A DNA stretch of 64,000 nucleotides, taken from positions 102,787,015-102,851,014 of the forward strand of contig OY998177.1 in assembly GCA_963921935.1 (NCBI GenBank). The letters are read 5' to 3'. The notes beneath the pieces are model-generated. The model was not told where the DNA came from and ran no database searches. It worked only from the letters and a program-made list of their open reading frames with translations. Shown here one piece after another: positions 51,331 through 61,726 of the stretch. Each line of letters opens with the position of its first letter. Positions within the stretch are counted from its first letter, which is position 1. Position numbers and translations under genes: made by a program. This DNA is from Galeruca laticollis. Taxonomy: Eukaryota; Arthropoda; Insecta; Coleoptera; Chrysomelidae.

Positions 51331-53883
51331 TAGGGTGACCATATGTACTCATTTTAATAGGACAGTACTTACTTTTTGCATGCTGTCCTATTGTACTTAA
51401 AAGGTTCATCAAGTACACCTAAATGTACTACTTTTTATGACAGTAATTTAAAATCGACTCGAGTGGAACGTAACGTAGTTCTTAGCTATTTGTAAATTCG
51501 TCGCGTCGGTCAGGTTCGGCGTCAGTCGAGTAGAGTCGGACGCGAACTTTGTATTACGACTATTGAAAATGGCGTAGTTTATGTCACGTTTCTGTTCATC
51601 CCAATTCTCGCCAAATAACTGTTACTCCATTGAATTTTGTTAATTTCTGGCTTGTGTAAAGTGGCAAAAGAAGTTAATTTCGTTTCAACATGTCACCGCC
51701 TCGACGAAAATGTTATTTTAATCTGGATTTGCAGAAAGTGTGTATCCATTTATGAAAATAAAAAGTTCTTCGCAACACATTGTATATTGCGAAATTTGTA
51801 GAAGTGATGTTGATATTTCCAACAGTGGTAGCAGTAATATTAAAGCTCATCTGGCCAAGAAAAAGCATATATTGGTTGCAAATTCAAAATCAAAAAGTAA
51901 TAAATTGGAAACATTCTTTAAAAATCAAAACTTCAGTTCAGAAAATATGTTGATTGTCGCCAAGGAAGGAACCTTCGCCTATCACACAGTTAAGCACCTA
52001 CAGAGTTTTAAATATTTGGATTGTACTTCAAAACTTATAGTTAATATGTTTGAACCTAAATTTGCATCAGCTCGAACCAAATCGGAAGCCATCGTATAAA
52101 ACATTCTTGCTGAAGAATCTCGGAGGCGATTAAAGAGTGATTTACACAAAACACATTTTGTTGCCATCATTATAGATTCTTCAATTCAAACCATAAAGTT
52201 ATTAAAATTGCACCGTTACTGGTGAGATACTGTGATTCTGAAAAGGGTGTGCAAGTAAAACTGCTTTAATTACGTAACTTATCTGGAGAAACGTCAGAAC
52301 AGTTAAGTAATTATGCATTTACTACGTTAATAAACAACGATTTGGTTGAGAAATGTATCGGATTAGCTGCTGCCAACACAAATACGAATTTTGGGGGAAT
52401 GAGACGAAAGGGAGTAAATAATTTATTTGCTAAACTAAATGCTGCTTGCGGCAAACCCCTGGTTGGTATTGGTTGTATTGCTCACATTCTCAATAATTGT
52501 GTACAAAATGCGACGGATATCCTACCATTCGACATAGAAGTTATTGCTGTCAAAATGTTTAAATATTTCTATATTTACACAGTCAGAGTGGACAAACTAA
52601 AACAATTCTGCGAAATTGTTAATGTCGAGTACAAAAAATGTCATTTTCGAATACAAGATTCTTAAGTCTAATGCCTGCAAAAGAACGCATTTTACAAATG
52701 TACGAACCATTGAAATCTTATGTTTTGTCTATTGAAAATTGCTCAACTATTCTAAAACAATTTTTTGAGAATCCGACAGGCGAAATTTGGATGTGGTTTG
52801 TACACAACATTGCGTCTTTGTTCCACACTGCCATTCTAAACATCGAGGGTGACAAAATATGCGCAACGGAAGCTGCAATGGAGTATTTCGATCTTAAAAA
52901 TAAGCTTGAATGCCGTTTGACAGAGTCATTTTTACCAATGAAAGTGAGAGAATATGTTTCAAAACCTGAAAACATGGAAGACAGTGGAAATTATCGGGAA
53001 GACTTCATCGAACATGCCAAGTTATTTTATTCAAATTGTGTGACATATTTGCAGAACTGGAGTACAAATCTGAATGAATTAAAGCTTTTTGAATGGGTAC
53101 ATTTGAGAAGAAAAGTTTTATGGAACGATATTTTGTGTTCATGTGAGGCTTTTAAAGATTATATTGGTCCAGTATTGAATGAAGATGAACTGTTTGATGA
53201 AGTGAGTCTCATACAAAACTACCACACAGAAGATAAAATTTCCTATTGGAATTCAAAAAACATTCGCACTGAAGAGAGGTGGCTTGAAACATTCAAATTT
53301 ATACAAGAAACTGGGTCAAGTCAAAATAATTTTAAAAATTTGCTGATCTTATGTGAGTTCATTTTTTGTTTTCCTGGCACAAGTGCATCGATTGAGAGAC
53401 TATTCTCCAACATTAATAATTATTGGAGCTGAGAAAAATCACAAATGTTAATACCTACTCTCGAAGCTGTGATGAAAGTCTACACAAACTATAATGAAAC
53501 CTGTAACGAAATGTTCCAGTTCTGCAGGCCATCCCGCAAATTTTAAAGGCGATTTTGGGTTCCCAAAAGTACGACTGGCACAAACATGATACGAGGCGTG
53601 ATAATGCAGTTGCAGGCCCATCCAGGGAAAATTAACTACATACTACGTACATAATCTTTTTTTTTAATTGGAAGAAATTATTTGTTAATTTATTTTTTTA
53701 TATTTTATAATAATTAATTTTTGTATTTTGTTCCTTGATTAAAATGTAATAAAATGATTACGTTTATTTCATTCATATTTCTTTTTACCCTTTATTTGAG
53801 CTTAAACGACATGAATTTCTCACCTTCTTATCAATTATTACAGTTTTTGTACGTTTTTTCTTAAGAAAAATATGGTCACCCTA
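51331..53883 (+). mobile_element. hAT element with perfect 8-bp TSD (2553 bp)
   Basis: The ends TAGGGTGACCATATGT and its inverse ATATGGTCACCCTA match over 14 bp. ACTATAGT flanks both sides (51323-51330 and 53884-53891), the 8-bp duplication of hAT elements. The interior carries one transposase gene on the plus strand with several inactivating changes. Confidence 0.9.
51690..53545 (+). pseudogene. hAT transposase, moderately decayed
   Basis: It starts MSPPRRKCYFNLDLQK and shifts at about 51740 into the BED-like finger YCEICRSDVDI..NIKAHLAKKKH. It continues ILAEESRRRLKSDLHKTHFV, AIIIDSS, VEKCIGLAAANTNTNFGGMR, LVGIGCIAHILNNCVQNATD, YFDLKNKLECRLTESFLPMK. The C-terminal dimerisation block is EFIFCFPGTSASIERLFSNI. 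Breaks are a TAA at 52097-52099, a stop and shift near 52225-52290, a stop at 52663-52665 with restart, and a TGA at 53430-53432. The core domains are all still recognisable, so the loss of function is fairly recent. Confidence 0.82.
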
Positions 53884-55069
53884 ACTATAGTGCATGTATT
53901 TGGAAGAATTTAGTCAAAACTTGTTGACTTCTATTATTCTCGTTTAAATTTTCCTTTTACTTAGTATACAAAATTTCGACCTCCTATTTGTTTCCGCCTT
54001 TACACATTTTTATTTAGAAACGAATCCAAATATTCTGTTGATTAAAAGAAATTGAATTTACTATCTAAATAGACTATTTGTACATTAAATTTGCTCTGGC
54101 GATACGATACGAGAGAGGTAAAAATTTTTAAAGGTAACATTGGCCTGAATATTTGCCCTTGAATGTACCTGGCCTACCTGGATGGAAATAAAAAAAACTT
54201 GTATGTCGACAACACCGTGAATGTTAATGTCTGTTTATAATAAGGTTGAGGTCGTTTATTTTCAATAAGAGATGAATCTACTAATCGGGAAAAATACTAA
54301 TAAAGAAAAAACCTTGCAGATACATCGTAAATGATTAGTGCGACATTATACGCTTAGATAAATGACGGTGTCTCTTTTAAACGGTGTGAAAACTGCGCTA
54401 ATAGACGCGAGAAAATGCGCCACCGCGTCCGGTTATCGAAAGCATCAAACATATGAAATATTTCGAAACTTAAGTGATTTTTTTAATATAAATATTCAGT
54501 TTTTGTTTATAAAAAACGGCTATAACGTCATTGTATTTATTTGGTTATTATATATAAGGGTGATGAACATAAGGGTGCATGGTTCGGGTCTTTGAGAACA
54601 TTACAGGGCAGAGAACGTTTTTGAAGAAAGAATTTCTTTATAGTGAAGTAACAGATCCGTTAGGGAAAGACCCCAAGCAAGTTGGGAGATTTAAATATAA
54701 CTTACCAGGTCCGTAGTTTCATTACAATCTAATCAATTTGATTTTTGGATGCGTAATTACAAATTAGTTTATTAATACAGTTTATAATTTTTCCAATTAA
54801 TATAATTAACATCCTTTTATGTTAGTTCTGTGATATTTTTTTAACATGCATGATGTAATTCATCCAACTCAGATGCTTCTATTTTGAAATTACGCTATAC
54901 CGAGTGGACTGAATCTCATATATCGTTGATAAATTCAACAGAACAACTTATGGACAAGAAAAAACTGGAAGAATTATATAATGGCCTACTGAATCGTGTG
55001 ATCTTTCTCCCGTTGAATTTGTTTGCGATTAACCTAACATTTTTCTTAGTGTACGTTAAAACTTTTATT
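53884..55069. other. No gene seen
   Basis: The frame at 54362-54595 (+) has no known motif. The rest is AT-rich. Confidence 0.4.
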
Positions 55070-55420
55070 TTGTTTAATCTTAAACAAGACTTGTTTCTAA
55101 CATTTATCGACTTAAGAGCGGTAAATAGAGATGGCCTATTATGGAAAATACTAGATAAATATGAAGTAACTACTAGGCTGTAAAATGCTATTAGAGGCAT
55201 ATATTACAGTAAGGAAATAAAATGTAAAGACAAACCATTGGAAAGAGTAATAATCAATGACGTAAAAAAGAATAGACCTAGCATATCATACATAATATCT
55301 AACAATGTACTACAAAAAGACGACAATACATTCATTTTCCTGCTTTGGCAACGCTGCATAAATAGAGATATAGAATTTCCAGTGGCGTACTACTCTGATA
55401 ATTTTGTTTAACGTTTGACG
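55070..55420 (+). pseudogene. LINE reverse-transcriptase fragment
   Basis: FLTFIDLRAVNRDGLLWKIL, DKYEVTTRL, a stop, NAIRGIYYSKEIKCK. This follows the LINE RT segment 'F-D--KAFD-VNR--LW-IL--YG---KL---I+-+Y'. The catalytic core is degraded and no flanking domains remain. Confidence 0.5.
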
Positions 55421-56215
55421 AGATTCTCAACTTGGAAATAGATGTGTGATAGAAAAACACAGAATTAAAATGAAATTTTTAATTTAATTAAATTTAAACT
55501 ATATCTGAAAAAAATTAGTGAGTATATTGAGAGGCAATTAAACCTTCGAAATAATTTTATTCAATTTTAAAATAATATCAAAATAATAATTGAAAAAAAA
55601 CTAATTAAATTATCGAATAACTATGAATTCTATAAACCATATTAAACTATATTGGAATATTTCCTTATGTTTCCTATTAACTAATAAAACACTTTATTTT
55701 ATAGAACACAACTGCTTGTCATCAATACTAATATTTTGTATTTACTTACTTATACGTGATACTTATTATAGATGTAAAAATGGCTCTACTTGCCAGTAAA
55801 ACAAAAATAAATGCAGATTTAGGTATTTCATATTGTTAAAATGCACAACTTTCAACTACGAACGTCTTTCAATAAATAGATGCACCTATATCGATGACAC
55901 TGGTTCTTAAAAAATGGAGGTCAAATGCAAATGTCAACTTACCGGCGAAGAGAGAGATTTTGGTTTAAATTATCCATTTTTTTGCAAATGTAACACCGAA
56001 TACCTGTGTTTTTGAGGTATAATACACTCACGGATTCCGTCATCTACGGCACCATAGCAAAAATAAGGCGTTCTGATTGGTTGCATTGTATCGGATTAGT
56101 GGGGGCCGAGATAGCTATCAGAATTGACTGTGAAGTGTCGAGATCAAGGACGGAACCAAACCCAGCTTAAAGCGCAATTTTCTATGGGAATAATGGCCAC
56201 ACAAGCAATATTTAA
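55421..56215. other. No gene seen
   Basis: AT-rich, with simple homopolymer-rich tracts around 55450-55650. Confidence 0.4.
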
Positions 56216-57187
56216 ATATCATTTTGCGGCTCTGAAAACCACACACTGACGTTCCTTTTGACTTGATTAATATAGGAGCAGTTCCATTAGCTCTCATAAC
56301 AAAAGGTCAACGCACAGTGCGTTTGGTTCACAGCATTATCCTAAATTAGTAATTAGTTATGACAGTGAGTCAGAGAGACAAGTTATAGCTTTGGTTTAAC
56401 CGGACTCAAAAGCTGTTATGCTGATTCTACGTATGTCAGTTTGTCTGGCGTTGGCTGAGTGATAAACACAATTATGTACTTAAAGAACATAGACAAGTTT
56501 TATATAAACTCTTTAAGGACATCTTAACAGCAGCATCGGAGTCCAGTGGATTTGAAACTCATTGCCTTTGCCTAGGAGATACTGCTGCCCAAGAAAGTAA
56601 AGCAGTTTTTTCGCGTTATCCAAAATGGCTAACGTATATATGTATCTAATTATTGGAAACGACGGAAAGATTGGGCTCTGGCATTTAGAAGTCCTTTGAC
56701 CCATGGTCATCAGACAAATTATTTCGGTGAAGTTAACGTCAGGCTTTTCAATTGTATTATTAGGAAACAAAGCTTACAATACAATTTAATTGGCTGATTT
56801 AGTCTTTACAAGTATGGAGAAATATTACTCTAATAACAGACAACTAAGAACAGCTGTTATTTTGAGACATTAATTTATTATTGAAATGTTCCTATTTAAA
56901 AAGTAGAAAATTTGGATAAGGTGGATGCAAATTGCTACAAGGTGCCAATCGCAAATAGTCCAGATATAATCTACGATGTTCATGTAACACTAGGATTTTG
57001 CTCTTTTTCGAAATGGAAAGATTAGAAAAGTTTTGCAAACACCAAGCAGGAATTTATGAACATTTCAATAATATGATCCCAATTCACCCGTCGTAACTGC
57101 AGAAAAAAAATATTTAATGGCTATACTTACCTTTGACGAAGAAAATGTTTCATTTTATGCGCCATTAACAGCAATAGAAATTCCATA
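56216..57187 (+). pseudogene. SWIM-domain, MULE-like protein relic, 5' part (split by pogo)
   Basis: Pieces in shifting frames: NIGAVPLALITKGQ, SESERQVIALV, CQFVWRWLSDKHNYVLKEHR, QVLYKLFKDILTA, RYPKWLTYI, YWKRRKDWALAFRSPLTHGH, QTNYFGEV, then KVPIANSPDIIYDVHVTLGF, CKHQAGIYEHF, EKKYLMAILTFDEENVSFYA, PLTAIEIP. The order matches the widespread insect MULE-like proteins with a C-terminal SWIM zinc finger (C-x-C...C-x-H; here CSF then CKH). The frame resumes after pogo at 60086. Confidence 0.6.
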
Positions 57188-60085
57188 GGGTAAAGTACGG
57201 ATACTTGCCCACCTTTTTGAAAAAAATTAATAAATGGAAAATTTGTCTTATTTTCTGAAAGTAAATTATACTACGGTTTAGTGTATATATTTAGCTATTT
57301 TTCCACAAAAGTTAGTTTGTCTATACTGGATCACCGACAAGAGGGATAGTTATTTTACTTACCATTTTTTTGGCCATCTATCCTCCAGAGGTGGGGTAGT
57401 TGCCTCGCTAGAGAGGGATAGTCGCCCCAAATAGAAATAGGGCATTAAATAAATATTAATTTCAAAAACTTGTTTATATTAAAGCAATAAAAAGAAAAAA
57501 CTCAAACTATTTCACTATCGTACCCACCTTATTGATAGGTATTAAGAAAAATTTACACCCCACCCCTATTATTTTCTTATATTTTTAATTTTTTCTGCAC
57601 GGCCACATTTGTTGCAGAAATCGCCATAAAGAGTGCAATTTTCGTGCAACCATTTTTCACACGAAATACATCGAATCCAATCAGCAGTAGATTTAGTGGT
57701 ACCATAGATTTCAAGGCACTCGCGACACTGTTCATTTAGTTCATCACTAGTATGGGACAGTTCGGATTCTTCTGATTCCGAAGAGGAGGAGTGAATGTCA
57801 ATATTTTTCTTTTTCTTTTCTTTTTTCTTATAATTTTCTTTTCGATTAGTAACGTTTTGAAGGGTAGTTGGTTTAACTATTTCTTTTCCTTTTGATGTTT
57901 TACCTTTATTTGTCTTATTGATCTTTTTGTTTTCTTTTTCCTTACTTTTATGTAAAGCTTCCTCAATTTTCTTTTTCTTTTCGTTAATCACAGTGGGAGA
58001 ATTTAATAATTGTGCTACTTGTCTTTTTCTTTTACTTGGCACTTTAGCAACAATGGGAATTGGAGATAGCTGCAGAAGTTGTTGAGTTGGACTAATATCT
58101 AATAAAACTGATTTACTTTTAGATGTAGAGGGGGAGCATTCAATAACAATTGGTATTTTTTCAGTTGCTTGCCTGGTAGAAGACGCTTTTTCTACAGTAT
58201 TAGATCCAAACATCGGTTCACTTGTAGATGTGGAGGGTGGGGAATTCATGGGAACGAGTAAATTTTCCTTGATTGGCAAAGTGTCTGCGTTTTCTGTTGG
58301 TGTCGTTAAATTATTTTCAGACATATTAGTAGTAACAGCATTCTCCGTAGAATACTGGGAAGCATCTGCTACCGTGTAATAATGATCAGGTATAGCGTTG
58401 GGGTTGTACGGAAAAATTCCACATGCCTTGAAACCTGATAGAGCATTGACCGTAGAAGTTGCCCTGATCCAAGCAGCACCAATTAGTCTTCCAGCTTGAT
58501 ATCTCGTAATTTTTCTTTCCTTATTTGCAACAATCCACTGACGCAATTCTGTTGCATAAAATGTTTTAAAAGGTTTAAAAAAGGAACGATCTAACGGTTG
58601 TAAACCGTGTGTTGTATGACTGGGAAGTCCCAAAAGAATTATGTCATGTAGAGCTGCTGTTTCCAACATATTAATATCGTTGCAGTGGGAACCATGACCA
58701 TCAAGTAGTAACACAACTTTACCTTGAGGTTTGCGAGGAATAAAATGTTCTACCAACCACTTCATGAATAGCTCCGAGTTTATGTAAGCAGATTTTTTAC
58801 TCATATATACATTAGATCCAGGTGGTAAACCGTCCAAAAATTCCGGTTTTTTATTTACTCCTTTAAGGATTAACACAGGTGGTAGAAAAACTCCTTCTGC
58901 ATTATTGCACGTAACAATCGAAATGGTTTCACCTTTTTCTCCAGAAGTTATGTGTTGGACCAATTTGCTTCCTTTGGTAGCGATTACTTTTCCGGGTTTG
59001 TTGTTCATTTGTACACCAGTCTCGTCCATATTAAAAATATGACCTGGCTTGTCAAAAAGATCGTGTTGACTTAAAGTTTCCTCATACAGTTTAAAAAAAG
59101 ATTCAATTTCTTCCCTTGTAAATCCTAGTGCTCGAGCTCGAGACATTCCTTCTGCTTGTCTAACACTTAAAGTTTCATGTCTTTCTAAAAAGCTTTGTAG
59201 CCACTGTTTTCCAGCCATTTCTGAACCTACATTAAAATTATGTTTAATATTTAACTGTTGTGCTAACTGAAATGCCAATTTTCTAACATCAGTTCGGGTA
59301 CATGGAAAGCCCGCTTTTTCCAATTTCTTAATATGTAAAACTAATTTTTTTTCTACATCGTAACCAAGAGCAGGAATTTTTCCGAGACCACGTTTAATGT
59401 AGTCCTTTTTTAACATACGTCGCCTTAATGTACGTGAAGGAACACCAAACTGTTTGGAGGCTGCATTGATGCTCATTGCTTTAGATTCTACTTCACTTAC
59501 AGCTTGTTTTAGAGCTTCTTCTGACCAGGTTGCTCGAGGAGCAATGCCAACTTTTCGAGTATATCGACGAGGCATTATCTGTAAAAAATATTGTTAATCA
59601 ATTATTGCTATTAATTATAAGTGAGTCTAAAGTCACACACAGTTCTTGATAATTGAGGCATCTATCCCCCAAAGGCAAGTATCCGTACCACTCAACAGGG
59701 CAACTATCCCATTGCGTCCGGATAGATGCCCCAGCCCTCTAACAAGTTTGTTTAATCAAAATGACTTTAATTACACCAAAAAATCAAAATATATACACGA
59801 TTTAACCTATTTCGATCTTTAAACCATAATAAACTTTACTTACCTTGATTTTACAAACGATCCAAATTAACGGCACAAAACTATTCGGATATTTTAGAAA
59901 TAGTTCGGTATTTAACGTTCTGTTGCAACGCCCACGTGCACTCCAGCCGCTTGCTACTTTGTGACTAAGGTATGGAACGTAAGACGCTTGGAACGCGGTA
60001 TTTGAAAAACGTCGCAACTATTCTATTACAAGATGGCTGACAACGGGGCGTCTATCCGCCTAGGGCAAGTATCCGCACTTTACCC
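57188..60085 (-). mobile_element. pogo/Tigger element, apparently complete (2898 bp)
   Basis: The ends GGGTAAAGTACGGATACTTG and the inverse CAAGTATCCGCACTTTACCC differ at one base, flanked by TA at 57186-57187 and 60086-60087. The non-coding ends (57188-57440 and 59640-60085) carry many further copies of GGGATAGTYGCC / GGCAAGTATCC / GGGGCATCTATCC-type words in both orientations. It encodes one uninterrupted transposase. Confidence 0.93.
57569..59575 (-). CDS. pogo-type transposase, intact, 668 residues
   Basis: Psq-type helix-turn-helix at about residues 15-55 (SINAASKQFGVPSRTLRRRM). CENP-B-type HTH at about 70-150 (KLEKAGFPCTRTDVRKLAFQ, AGKQWLQSFLERHETLSVRQ). DDE_1 core at about 165-375 with Asp174 (FNMDETG), Asp282 (LLLDGHGSHC) and Asp319 (GLQPLDRSFFKPF). 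A long Ser/Lys-rich linker holds nuclear-localisation-like runs (KVPSKRKRQ, KKKEKKKK). A PHD-like C-terminal finger follows from about residue 615 (CRECLEIYG, WIRCISCEKWLHENC, CNKCGRAEK). It cuts and pastes at TA. No stops or shifts, so it is a candidate active or recently active enzyme. Confidence 0.93.
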   Translation of the reverse strand: MPRRYTRKVGIAPRATWSEEALKQAVSEVESKAMSINAASKQFGVPSRTLRRRMLKKDYIKRGLGKIPALGYDVEKKLVLHIKKLEKAGFPCTRTDVRKLAFQLAQQLNIKHNFNVGSEMAGKQWLQSFLERHETLSVRQAEGMSRARALGFTREEIESFFKLYEETLSQHDLFDKPGHIFNMDETGVQMNNKPGKVIATKGSKLVQHITSGEKGETISIVTCNNAEGVFLPPVLILKGVNKKPEFLDGLPPGSNVYMSKKSAYINSELFMKWLVEHFIPRKPQGKVVLLLDGHGSHCNDINMLETAALHDIILLGLPSHTTHGLQPLDRSFFKPFKTFYATELRQWIVANKERKITRYQAGRLIGAAWIRATSTVNALSGFKACGIFPYNPNAIPDHYYTVADASQYSTENAVTTNMSENNLTTPTENADTLPIKENLLVPMNSPPSTSTSEPMFGSNTVEKASSTRQATEKIPIVIECSPSTSKSKSVLLDISPTQQLLQLSPIPIVAKVPSKRKRQVAQLLNSPTVINEKKKKIEEALHKSKEKENKKINKTNKGKTSKGKEIVKPTTLQNVTNRKENYKKKEKKKKNIDIHSSSSESEESELSHTSDELNEQCRECLEIYGTTKSTADWIRCISCEKWLHENCTLYGDFCNKCGRAEKIKNIRK

Positions 60086-60215
60086 TAAACATCAGCCTTG
60101 GAATCTGCAGTTATACCAAATAACGAAAAAATCATAGATATGGAACCAGGCCGCTTCAGACGGAAACGATTTTACAAAAATGGAATTTTTATTATACCTA
60201 TAATATAATAACCTG
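60086..60215 (+). pseudogene. SWIM-domain relic, 3' part
   Basis: In continuation of the frame before pogo: TSALESAVIPNNEKIIDMEP then GRFRRKRFYKNGIFIIPII and a stop. It follows directly from the AIEIP at 57185 once pogo and one TA are removed (one in-frame stop at the joint). Confidence 0.45.
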
Positions 60216-60361
60216 TTTTCATCTGTTTTTACATAGACGTAAATGTGGCATTTTCAGAATAGCGCACGGAACATTTTTACCGATTTTTTGCCGTGCGCTA
60301 AATAAAAAAATACAATTGAAATTAATTATAAGAAAAAACAATTATTTATTTATTTATAATA

Positions 60362-61695
60362 CGAGGGCAATTCAGAAACTAACCTCCGGTTGATTGAAAA
60401 AAATACACCAAGTTAAGTAAAAACATTTTAATATATACATCTTACAACTACATCTTTGCACTATTTTTCGACATAGTCTCCATAACGATTGAGGCACTTA
60501 TCGTATCTCTTCACAAGCTTTGAAATTCCTTCTGCATAAAAATCACCCGCTTGTGCCTTGAGCCAGCCTGTGACCGCATCTTTGAGCTCTTCGTCGTCAT
60601 CAAACCGCTGGGACCCGAGCCATTTCTTCATATGCATGAAGAGGTGATAATCGCTTGGCGCCAGATCTGGGCTGTAAGGTGGATGGTTGAAAACGTCCCA
60701 CTTGAAGGACTCAAGAAGGGCGGTTGTTCTGCGAGCAGAGTGAGGACGGGCGTTATCGTGCAAAAAAACGATACCGGAAGTCAGCATACCACGGCGTTTG
60801 TTCTGTATAGCCCGTCGTAATGTTTTTAGTGTTTCACAGTACACGTCTTGATTGATGGTCGTCCCACGTTCCATGAATTCAACCAACAACACCCCTTTGG
60901 CATCCCAAAACACCGTTGCCATCAGTTTTCTGGCAGAAAAATCTTGCCGGGCTTTTTTTGGTTTGGTAGGCGAATCTGAATGTGCCCACATCTTTGATTG
61001 TTCTTTTGTCTCAGGGTTCACGTACTTAATCCAGGTTTCGTCACCGGTCACGATTCTGTTTAACAATGGTTCTCCTTCGTCCTCATAACGTGACAGAAAG
61101 TCTAATGCAGAGGCCATTCTTTGACTTTTGTGGTGGTCGGTAAGAATTTTGGGCACCCATCGTGCACAGAACTTACGGTAACCCAATCTTGCTGTCACTA
61201 TCTCGTACAAAAGAGTCTTAGAAATCTGTGGAAAATCAGTAGACAACTCCGCCATTGTGAAACGTCGATTTTCACGAACTTTTGCATCAACTGTCTGAAC
61301 GAGTTCGTCAGTCACCAAGGATGGTCTACCACTCCTCTCTTCATCATGAACGTTTTCTCGTCCACTTTTAAATAAACGTACCCATTCACGGACAACTCCT
61401 TCACTCATAACTTTTGGTCCGTACACGGCACAAAGCTCACGATGAATAGCTGCCGCAGAGTATCCTTTGGCTGTAAAAAACCTTATAACAGCACGCACTT
61501 CACATTTGGCGGGATTTTCTATTGCAGCACACATTTCAAACTGCCACAAAAACTAAACTAGCGCAGGTACGATGTTCACTCGACTACGGCTTGATGCCGA
61601 CTGACCTGCTGAGCGTGTGAATGCACAGATGGCGCGCTACTCCCCCCACTACCCGCACTGTGACCAATCGGAGGTTAGTTTCTGAATTGCCCTCG
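60362..61695 (-). mobile_element. mariner element, complete (1334 bp)
   Basis: The inverted ends CGAGGGCAATTCAGAAACTA and ACCTCCGGTTG match the right end almost perfectly (ACCAATCGGAGGTTAGTTTC through GCCCTCG). TA lies at both sides (60360-60361, 61696-61697). It inserted just downstream of the Crypton-like reading frame. The open transposase and near-perfect TIRs indicate a young insertion. Confidence 0.95.
60461..61549 (-). CDS. mariner transposase, intact D,D34D enzyme, 362 residues
   Basis: N-terminal HTH pair (VIRFFTAKGYSAAAIHREL, GVVREWVRLFKSGRENVHDE, ELSTDFPQISKTLLYEI). WVPKILTDHHKSQRM is the WVPHEL-like motif. Catalytic Asp170 (VTGDETWIKYVNPETK), Asp265 (VFLHDNARPHSA) and Asp300 (PYSPDLAPSDYHLF), with 34 residues between the last two, the mariner D34D signature. 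The usual mariner length is about 345, and this is slightly longer. A second in-frame Met (residue 6 of the frame) could be the true start. No disabling change. Confidence 0.95.
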   Translation of the reverse strand: MWQFEMCAAIENPAKCEVRAVIRFFTAKGYSAAAIHRELCAVYGPKVMSEGVVREWVRLFKSGRENVHDEERSGRPSLVTDELVQTVDAKVRENRRFTMAELSTDFPQISKTLLYEIVTARLGYRKFCARWVPKILTDHHKSQRMASALDFLSRYEDEGEPLLNRIVTGDETWIKYVNPETKEQSKMWAHSDSPTKPKKARQDFSARKLMATVFWDAKGVLLVEFMERGTTINQDVYCETLKTLRRAIQNKRRGMLTSGIVFLHDNARPHSARRTTALLESFKWDVFNHPPYSPDLAPSDYHLFMHMKKWLGSQRFDDDEELKDAVTGWLKAQAGDFYAEGISKLVKRYDKCLNRYGDYVEK

Positions 61696-61726
61696 TACTT
61701 TTGTGAAAACAACATAATTGGTATAT

